From Pseudonocardia sp. CNS-004 (GTDB lineage Bacteria > Actinomycetota > Actinomycetes > Mycobacteriales > Pseudonocardiaceae): DNA of 64,000 bases. This document shows positions 58,527-64,000 of the stretch, one piece after another (positions within the stretch are counted from its first letter, which is position 1; each line of letters begins with the position of its first letter). The stretch lies in assembly GCA_001942185.1 (NCBI GenBank), contig MKJV01000101.1, forward strand, positions 172,907 through 236,906, read 5' to 3'. The translations under genes and the position numbers were made by a program. The notes beneath the pieces were generated by a model. That model made no database searches, was not told where the DNA came from, and saw nothing but the letters and a program-made list of their open reading frames with translations.

Positions 58527-59157
58527 TCAGTCGGGCGCGCCGCCCGCGGTGACGTCACCGGCCACGGGGCTCGCGCCGTCCCAGAGCTCCAGCTCCCAAC
58601 CGGTGCCGTCGGGCCGCAGCACGACGAGACCGGCGTTGGGCAGGAAGCGCGTCTCCGCGGTGTCGCCGAGCAGTGCGGCCGCGGCCAGCCGGATCGCGGC
58701 ACCGTGGCTCACCAGCACGACGTTCCCACTCGCGCCGTCGAGGATGTGGTCCAGGGCGGGCAGGAACCGGTTCCGGACGTCGTGGGCCGACTCGCCGCCG
58801 GGGAGGCGGGCGTCCAGGTCACCGGTCCACCAGGCGTTGTAGACGACCATGAAGCTCTCCAGGGCCGCATGACCGGACCGGCCCTCGAGCTCACCGCAGA
58901 ACACCTCGTGGATGCCGTCGACCACCTGGACGTCGAGGCGGTGCGCCGCGGCGATCGGCGCCGCCGTCTGCTGCGCGCGCACCGCCACCGACGCGTGCAC
59001 CGCGGTGACCGGATCGGCGGCGAGCCGCTCACCGAGCGCGGCGCCCGCGCGTGCCCACGCTCGTTCAACGGCGCACCGGGCGGGCGGGTGTCGAGCACGT
59101 GCCGCACGTTGAGGCGGTCTCGCCGTGGCGCGCCATCACCAGGCGGACCGGGCTCAC
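58527..59157 (-). CDS. Histidine-phosphatase (phosphoglycerate-mutase-like) protein (two frameshifts)
   Basis: This protein of about 210 aa has the catalytic RHGET (VRLVMARHGETAS) at the start, then NERGHARA, GELEGRSG, and the second His in VVLVSHGAAIRLA. Missing bases near 59128 and around 59020 restore one frame. GTG 59157 overlaps the pheA stop by 4 bp, an arrangement also seen in mycobacteria, where the pair is pheA and a phosphatase gene. The substrate is not known. Confidence 0.82.
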
Positions 59158-60099
59158 GCCACACCTCGGGTGCGCAGGCCGTCGAGCCAGCGCTGGGCGG
59201 CCGCGAACTGCGCCGCATCCGCGCCACCGATCGGCAGCGGAGACGTGCTGGGCTCCGCGGTGGACGCGCCGTTGCCCGCCCGCGGGTAGGAGCCGAGGAA
59301 CCGCACGACGTCGCACCGGCGGTGCAGCGCGGCGAGCGCCTCCCCCATCGCGGGCTCGGCGACGTGGCCGGTGCAGTCGAGGTGGAACCAGTACTCGGCG
59401 TGCCGGTCCTTGATCGGCCGCGATTCGATGCGGGTGAGGTCGATCCCCCCGGACGGCGAGCTCCGTGAGCAGGCCGAGCAGCGCGCCCGGCCGGTTCTGC
59501 GTGGTGGCGGCGAGCGTGGTGCGGTCGTGCCCGGTGGGCGCCGGGGGTGGCCCGGGCCGCGCCACGAGCGCGAACCGCGTGACCGCGCCCGCGTTGTCGG
59601 CGATGTCGTCGGCGAGGATCTCCAGGCCGTGCTGTTCGGCTGCCAGCGGCGCGGAGACGGCCGCGTCGAACTCTCCGCGTGCGACCTGCGCGGCCGCCTC
59701 GGACGTCGATGTCGAGAGCAGCACGGTGGCGTCGGGCAGCCGCGCTGCGATCCATTCCCGGGTCTGGGCGATGGCGTGCGGGTGCGACGCGACCGTGCGC
59801 ACCTCACCGAGGCCCGTGCCCGGCCGTCCCAGCAGCGCGAACCGGACGGCCAGCACGGCCTCCCGCACGATCACCAGCGGCGGGTCTGCGACCAGGCCGT
59901 CGAGCACCGCGGGAACCGCGCCCTCCACGGAGTTCTCGATCGGGACGCAGCCCAGGTCGGCGGAACCGTCGCGGACGGAGGCCAGCACGGCCGGGGAGCC
60001 GGCGGAGGGCACGAGCTCGGCCCCGGCGGCCTCGGGCATCGACCGCAGTGCCTGCTCGGTGAAGGTGGCGCGCGGCCCGAGGAACGCGATGCGGGTCAC
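59154..60099 (-). CDS. pheA: Prephenate dehydratase (one frameshift)
   Basis: This enzyme of about 315 aa has the catalytic-domain start RIAFLGPRATFTEQAL, VPIENSVEGAVPAVLD (Thr/Ser-containing active-site loop) and the ACT regulatory domain with TTQNRPGALLGLL, then IDLTRIESRPIKDRHAEYWF that binds phenylalanine. It converts prephenate to phenylpyruvate and is feedback-inhibited by Phe. Unlike most shifts here this one needs a base removed: the run of six C at 59445-59450 should be five. GTG 60099 is the start. Confidence 0.93.
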
Positions 60100-60360
60100 G
60101 GTCCCGACCCTACTGTGGGCCCACGGACACCCCGACGCGGGCGCGTTCGGGCCTCCTATGCCGTGTTCAACAAGCGGCGGAGCCGCTTCGAGGGAGCACG
60201 CCACCGGCACTCTGCTGCCGCATTCTCAGGCGTCTTCTCGCGAGGACAGCTCCGACGCTGTGAACTGGCGTTCATGAGGAGGAGCTCCCGGAGCGAGAAG
60301 GCGTCTGAGGTTCCGCTACCGGCACCGCTACGCAAATCACGCCACGTCAGAAATATGCTC
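60100..60360. other. Intergenic region with palindromes
   Basis: No gene is seen. AAGCGGC (60172-60178) and GCCGCTT (60182-60188) form a perfect 7-bp hairpin. A larger imperfect palindrome pairs 60225-60240 with 60294-60309 (14 of 16 bases), with a nested AGCTCC/GGAGCT pair inside. The region borders a small inverted-repeat element at 60361. Confidence 0.5.
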
Positions 60361-60526
60361 TAGGGCCCGTCCTGTAGGCCCCGGGCCGCGGGCTTCGTGA
60401 TCGAGATCGTCCCTGGCAAGGCGCGGCACGAGCCGTTGTACTGGACGTACCCGGTCGTGCCGGCAACGCCGCCAGGGGCGATCTCGGCGCGAAGAGCGTG
60501 GTCCTGGGCTTACAGGACAGGCCCTA
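60361..60526. mobile_element. Small inverted-repeat element (MITE-like), copy 1
   Basis: This 166-bp element begins TAGGGCCCGTCCTGTAGGCC (60361-60380). It ends with GGCTTACAGGACAGGCCCTA (60507-60526), whose reverse complement matches the start at 18 of 20 positions. A second copy starts at 63904 with only four differences in 97 shared bases. It encodes no plausible protein. Both ends abut C/G so that CTAG is formed at each border, suggesting TA or CTAG target use. Its last three bases supply the TAG stop of the gene at 60524. Confidence 0.75.
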
Positions 60527-61402
60527 GGCCAGCAGGCCGAGGCCCACGAGCTGGGTGGCGGGCACCGGATCCGGGTCGGCGCCGCAGCGCGACAGGAGCC
60601 CGCGCACGCCCTTGACGGCGCGCTCGGACATCCCGCTGACCTCCCTCGCCAGCGCGGCGCCGTCGCTGGACTCGAGCGCCTCCCGCACGTTGCCGCCGCC
60701 CAGCGCCCGTGCCACCCCCACGACGAGGTTGAGGATGCCGTGGCGCCGCGGGTCGTCGTGCTCGCTGCGGACGACCTGGCGCAGCCCGAGCGTCGTGAAC
60801 GCGCGCCCGGAGTCGACCACGACGTGCAGGAACTCCTCCACCTCCGCGACCGACGGCACGTCGGAGGCGCGGGGACCACCGCAACGCAGCTTCGGCGCGC
60901 AGCCGTGCTCCGCGACGCGGCGCACCGCACCCAGCCAGGCGCTGATGTCCGCGGGCTCGGTGCCGGCCGGCCTGCGCGGCTCGACGACCGCCACGACGTC
61001 CTCGGGCACGAACTCCGACACCCGCTCCAGCCAGATGGCATCGACGTCGGGCGGAGCGGCCGTCTCGACGGTGCGCGGGGTGAGCAGGCTCGACCGCGAG
61101 AAGACGGTGGAGAGCGCCTTCGGCACCGCGCCGAGGCCGGTGTCGACCACGAGCGACACGTCGACCGGGCGTGAGGGCACCGATCTCGCCAGCTCCTGCA
61201 CCAGCGCGGGCAGCCGAGACACCGGGCAGACGAGCTGCCCGACGAGACCGCCGTACCGACCGTCCCGGGCACTGAGGTACCGCGATACGACGGCGTCCAC
61301 ACCGGGCGCCACCGACCGCGGCTGCAGCAGGCTGGTGTCATCGACCAGCTGCGCGAAGAGCGGTGGGATGGCCCACGGATCCGCACCTGCCGCCGTCGTC
61401 AC
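60524..61402 (-). CDS. Conserved hypothetical protein
   Basis: This 292-aa soluble protein starts at GTG 61402 (VTTAAGADPWAIPPL). It alternates strands and helices (VDVSLVVDTGLGAVPKAL, DAIWLERVSEFVPEDVVAVV, APKLRCGGPRASDVPSVAEV), suggesting an alpha/beta barrel, but I do not recognise the family. The stop codon TAG lies in the terminal repeat of the small element at 60361-60526, so insertion may have changed the last residues. It is divergent from the iron-box-controlled DUF2470 gene, with 117 bp between starts. Confidence 0.65.
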   Translation of the reverse strand: MTTAAGADPWAIPPLFAQLVDDTSLLQPRSVAPGVDAVVSRYLSARDGRYGGLVGQLVCPVSRLPALVQELARSVPSRPVDVSLVVDTGLGAVPKALSTVFSRSSLLTPRTVETAAPPDVDAIWLERVSEFVPEDVVAVVEPRRPAGTEPADISAWLGAVRRVAEHGCAPKLRCGGPRASDVPSVAEVEEFLHVVVDSGRAFTTLGLRQVVRSEHDDPRRHGILNLVVGVARALGGGNVREALESSDGAALAREVSGMSERAVKGVRGLLSRCGADPDPVPATQLVGLGLLA

Positions 61403-61483
61403 GGTTCCAGACGCTAACGGGTGCGCTCCGGCGGCCTGACGGCGGCCGGGCGTTCGCGCCCTGGACACCTGCCAGAGCAGCCT

Positions 61484-61502
61484 ATAGCTTAGGCTCACCT
61501 AA
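61484..61502. promoter_or_regulatory. IdeR/DtxR-type iron box
   Basis: ATAGCTTAGGCTCACCTAA matches the actinobacterial iron-box consensus TTAGGTTAGGCTAACCTAA at 16 of 19 positions, with the TTAGGCT..CCTAA core intact. It lies 17 bp before the DUF2470 gene start and 81 bp before the divergent gene at 61402. Iron-bound IdeR/DtxR is expected to repress from such sites. Confidence 0.7.
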
Positions 61503-61519
61503 GTCACGGAGGTGTCCCG

Positions 61520-62326
61520 TTGGGATCCACCCGGCCCCGCCGACCGCCCGCCCCGTCAGCCGCAGAACGTGCACGTAGCGTCGCTGCGCGCGGCGGCACG
61601 GCCAGTCTCGTCGGCACCGGCGCACCCCAGGCCGTCCCCGCCGTCCACCACGTGCGCGCCGACGGTTCGGCCGTGCTGCTGCTCGACGACGACGAACCGG
61701 TCCTCGACGCGATCCGCGACGCGCCGGGCGGCGAGTTCGCCGCCATGCTCGAGATCGCCGACCACGCTCCCGTGGAGCTCAGGGAACCCGTACGCGGGCT
61801 GCTGTGGATCACCGGACGCCTGCGCGTCCCGGATCCCGACATCGCCCGGCGCATCGCACTCCAGGTCGCCGACGTGCGCCCGCACGCCGACCTGCTGCGG
61901 CTGGGCCACGGCGCCACCCTGGTGCGCCTCGACCCCGGCTCGGCCGTGCTCTCCGCGGCGAGGGCACCGCAGCGCTCACCCCCGTCGACCTGGCGGCCGC
62001 GTGGCCCGACCCGTTCTGCCGCTACGAAGGCACTGGCTCGCCCACCTCGAGGAGTCCCACTCCGAGTCCTCGACCTCCTCGCCCGACACCTGCCGCCCGC
62101 GCTGCGCGACCTGCGTGACGCCCGGCTCCGCCCGCTCGGGATGGACCGCTGCGGCCTGCGGCTGCGCGTCGAGGCCACCGGCCGCGACCACGACGTGCGG
62201 ATCGCGTGGCCCGAGCAGGCCACCACCGTGGAGGAGCTGCGCACGCAGATGCAGCGCCTGATCGGCTGCCCGATGCGGCGCGGAGCGGACGTCGACCCGC
62301 TCGGCGGGAGCAGGCCCGCTAGCTGA
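61520..62326 (+). CDS. DUF2470 / HugZ-like heme-utilisation protein (three frameshifts)
   Basis: This protein of about 269 aa starts at TTG 61520 with GGAGG eight bases upstream. The N-terminal half (PAVHHVRADGSAVLLLDDDE, ELREPVRGLLWITGRL) is of the PNPOx-like split-barrel type. The C-terminal half is DUF2470, with DPFCRYE, WLAHLEESHSE and GMDRCGLRLRVEATGRDHD. Between 61965 and 62060 three single bases are missing, so the frame leaves and returns. Such proteins bind or degrade heme or belong to iron regulons, which fits the iron box upstream. Its end overlaps the convergent DUF3817 gene by 8 bp. Confidence 0.78.
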   Translation: MGSTRPRRPPAPSAAERARSVAARGGTASLVGTGAPQAVPAVHHVRADGSAVLLLDDDEPVLDAIRDAPGGEFAAMLEIADHAPVELREPVRGLLWITGRLRVPDPDIARRIALQVADVRPHADLLRLGHGATLVRLDPGSAVLSAARAPQRSPPSTWRPRGPTRSAATKALARPPRGVPLRVLDLLARHLPPALRDLRDARLRPLGMDRCGLRLRVEATGRDHDVRIAWPEQATTVEELRTQMQRLIGCPMRRGADVDPLGGSRPAS

Positions 62327-62636
62327 CGGGAGAGCGACCGGCGCGCACCCGCCGGGTGACCCGGCGCTCTGCCACGAACGACGCCACCGGGATGGTGCCG
62401 GCCACCAGGATCAGCAGCGCGTCGAGCGGCTTCCAACGCCCGCGCTCGGCCAGCAGCAGCGTGCAGACGATGTAGATCATGTACAGGAAGCCGTGGGTGA
62501 CACCCACGACGGCCACCAGCTCGGGCTGGCCGAAGATGTACTTCATCGGCATCGCCACCAGCACGAGGACGAGTAGCCCGACACCGGTGACCCATGCGGA
62601 GATCCGGTAGGCGAGCAGAGCGGTCTCGATCGACAC
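62319..62636 (-). CDS. DUF3817 membrane protein
   Basis: This 105-aa protein has three hydrophobic segments and the DUF3817 pattern: ALLAYRISAWVTGVGLLVLV, GVTHGFLYMIYIVCTLLLAE and VAGTIPVASFVAERRVTRR. The function is unknown. It is 7 bp downstream of the next small membrane protein gene, so the two are probably co-transcribed, as is usual for this family in actinobacteria. Confidence 0.85.
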   Translation of the reverse strand: MSIETALLAYRISAWVTGVGLLVLVLVAMPMKYIFGQPELVAVVGVTHGFLYMIYIVCTLLLAERGRWKPLDALLILVAGTIPVASFVAERRVTRRVRAGRSPVS

Positions 62637-62643
62637 GGTGTCC

Positions 62644-63054
62644 TCAGCAGTCGGGGTTGCCGGCCAGGCGGGCCAGCATCTCGTTGTAGGCGACGAGCTC
62701 GGGGTCGTCCACGGGCGGCGGGGCGGCGTCGCGCGGGCGGGGGCCGAACGGCGACGGGCCGGCCGGAGGCGTGGCCGGGCGCGGCTCCGGAACGGGCGGC
62801 GGGACGGCCTCGTCGGCGGGCGGGGCGTCCTCCTCCAGCTTCGCCGCCTCCATCCGCAGCATCCGCCACCACATGACGGCGAAGAACACGGCGAAGAGCG
62901 GCCACTGCAGCCCGTACCCGACGTTCAGGGCGCTGCCCATCGCGGACCCCGCGCGCTGCCACTGCCAGGCGGCGAGCCAGCCGCACGTGACCATCGCGCC
63001 GAGCGTGAGCACGTGCCAGACCATCCACCTCGGCGAGAGGATCAGGCTGCGCAC
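62644..63054 (-). CDS. Small membrane protein with Pro-rich tail
   Basis: This 136-aa protein starts at GTG 63054. Two helices (WMVWHVLTLGAMVTCGWLAA and LQWPLFAVFFAVMWWRMLRM) are followed by a charged, Pro-rich cytosolic tail ending LVAYNEMLARLAGNPDC. Proteins of this form are common upstream of DUF3817 genes in mycobacteria and relatives. The function is unknown. It is divergent from the CPBP protease gene (36 bp between starts). Confidence 0.78.
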   Translation of the reverse strand: MRSLILSPRWMVWHVLTLGAMVTCGWLAAWQWQRAGSAMGSALNVGYGLQWPLFAVFFAVMWWRMLRMEAAKLEEDAPPADEAVPPPVPEPRPATPPAGPSPFGPRPRDAAPPPVDDPELVAYNEMLARLAGNPDC

Positions 63055-63090
63055 GCCGCCGAGACTACCCGCCGGGTACCGTCCGCGTCC

Positions 63091-63906
63091 GTGCCCCGCT
63101 CGACCGCCCGCCGGGACTGGTTCTCCCCGCGGCCGCCCGGAACGTCCCCGTTGACCGATCCGCGGACCCGGCGGCTCGTCGGGCTGGAAGTGCTGGTCGT
63201 CCTCACGGTGACGCTGGGGCTGTCCGCGGTGCGCAGCGGTCTGGCCCTGCTCGACGCCGTCATGCAGCCGGTGCCGCTCAACGAGCAGCAGGTGGCCCTG
63301 AACGCCCCCGCGTCCGAGCTCGGGCTCATCGACCTCGCACTGCAGCTCACCCGCGTGCTGCAGCTGGTCGGCTGGGGGGCGCTGGGCGCCTACCTGCTGC
63401 TGCGCGCCGGCTTCGCGATGCGCGACATCGGGCTCGACCGGCGCAGGCCCGGCCGGGACGCGCTCGGCTCGGCGGGCCTCGCCGCCATGATCGGGATCCC
63501 CGGTCTCGGTCTGTACCTGTTCGCCCGCGCGATCGGGGTGAGCGTGACCATCGCCCCCACCACGCTCGACGACACCTGGTGGCGGATGCCGGTGCTGCTG
63601 GCATCCGCCGCCGCGAACAGCTGGGCCGAGGAGGTGGTGATGGTCGGCTACCTGATCACCCGGCTGCGCCAGCTCGGCTGGTCGGAGAACCGGTCCCTGC
63701 TCGCCCAGGCCGTGCTGCGCGGCTGCTACCACCTCTACCAGGGCCTCGGCGGGTTCTTCGGCAACATCGTGATGGGTCTCGTGTTCGGCCGCGTGTGGCA
63801 GCGGACGAACCGGCTGTGGATGCTCGTCGGCGCCCACGCCCTCATCGACATCGTCGCGTTCGTCGGCTACGCCGCCCTGTCCGGCCGCGTCTCCTGGCTG
63901 CCCTAG
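63091..63906 (+). CDS. CPBP-family intramembrane protease
   Basis: This 271-aa membrane protein has the CPBP motifs in order: SWAEEVVMVGYLITRL, RGCYHLYQG and GAHALIDIV. The first motif is normally EExxxRG; here the Arg is Val although both Glu remain. CPBP (Abi) proteins are Rce1-like peptidases or bacteriocin-immunity proteins. GTG 63091 starts it. Its stop TAG is the first three bases of the second copy of the inverted-repeat element. Confidence 0.85.
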   Translation: MPRSTARRDWFSPRPPGTSPLTDPRTRRLVGLEVLVVLTVTLGLSAVRSGLALLDAVMQPVPLNEQQVALNAPASELGLIDLALQLTRVLQLVGWGALGAYLLLRAGFAMRDIGLDRRRPGRDALGSAGLAAMIGIPGLGLYLFARAIGVSVTIAPTTLDDTWWRMPVLLASAAANSWAEEVVMVGYLITRLRQLGWSENRSLLAQAVLRGCYHLYQGLGGFFGNIVMGLVFGRVWQRTNRLWMLVGAHALIDIVAFVGYAALSGRVSWLP

Positions 63907-64000
63907 GGCCTGTCCTGTAGGCCCCGGGCCGCGGGCTTCGTGATCGAGATCGTCCCTGGCAAGCGCCGGCACGAGCCGTTGTACTGGACGTACCCGGTCG
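63904..64000. mobile_element. Small inverted-repeat element (MITE-like), copy 2, cut by window end
   Basis: TAGGGCCTGTCCTGTAGGCC (63904-63923) begins a sequence that matches copy 1 (60361 onward) in the same orientation over all 97 visible bases except four. The first base differs from copy 1 only at position 8, where it matches the opposite terminal repeat of copy 1. The far end lies beyond the window. It supplies the stop codon of the CPBP gene. Confidence 0.75.

Noticed and set aside
60361..60526. Transposase fragment inside the small element
   Set aside because: Short frames in the element give no transposase motif, and the element is too short and palindromic; a non-coding inverted-repeat element fits better.

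Overview
The window is very GC-rich DNA from an actinobacterium, most likely a member of the Pseudonocardiaceae (Pseudonocardia-like). The evidence is the dense set of arabinogalactan genes typical of a type IV cell wall (arabinose and galactose), the many GTG starts and 4-bp GTGA/ATGA gene overlaps, and families abundant in that order (DUF397 with XRE-DUF5753, DUF574 methyltransferase, SARP/BTAD regulators, DUF1707). The assignment is an inference from gene content. No rRNA, tRNA, CRISPR array, prophage or complete insertion sequence was seen.

Layout. 1-3131: end of glfT1, a GtrA membrane protein, and an MFS exporter with an FMN reductase. 3246-8127: a large SARP/BTAD-ATPase-TPR regulator and a DUF885 protein. 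8445-11685: a TetR repressor divergent from three tandem RibD/DHFR-like reductases, then a DUF1707 protein. 11745-30192: the cell-wall core, with dprE1-dprE2, an acyltransferase, an Emb-type arabinosyltransferase, two opposed GlfT2 paralogues, glf, a DUF6541 membrane protein and an AftA-like enzyme, with a nitroreductase, an MFS gene and a NUDIX gene between them. 30260-32529: gntP-deoR. 33419-39117: a co-oriented surface-glycan module (AftB-like GT-C, GT2, DUF2304, polyprenyl-phosphate GT2, flippase, methyltransferase). 39243-41027: a WXG-like protein overlapping an LppA-like lipoprotein, and an orphan ribbon-helix-helix protein. 41124-46954: galE-like, rmlC, rmlD, rmlB, rmlA, ubiA (DPPR synthase) and the DPPR phosphatase. 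47074-64000: accessory and housekeeping genes, including a WhiJ-like XRE/DUF397 pair, a MerR-sliding-clamp fusion, vapBC, a DUF350/YgiC cluster, pheA, an iron-box-controlled DUF2470 gene, and two copies of a small inverted-repeat element.

How the genes work together. RmlA-B-C-D make dTDP-rhamnose for the linker. A GalE-like epimerase and Glf would supply UDP-galactofuranose to GlfT1 and GlfT2 for galactan. UbiA, the PAP2 phosphatase and DprE1/DprE2 make decaprenyl-phosphoryl-arabinose, which AftA-, Emb- and AftB-like GT-C enzymes would use outside the membrane. Nearly the whole arabinogalactan pathway therefore lies in one 47-kb stretch, but split into several blocks compared with mycobacteria.

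Caution. About 22 genes are interrupted by single-base frameshifts, nearly all apparent one-base deletions in GC-rich text, with intact family motifs on both sides. They look like sequence errors rather than real pseudogenes. These genes are reported as single CDS spans with the approximate shift position; residue numbers downstream of a shift assume the missing base.
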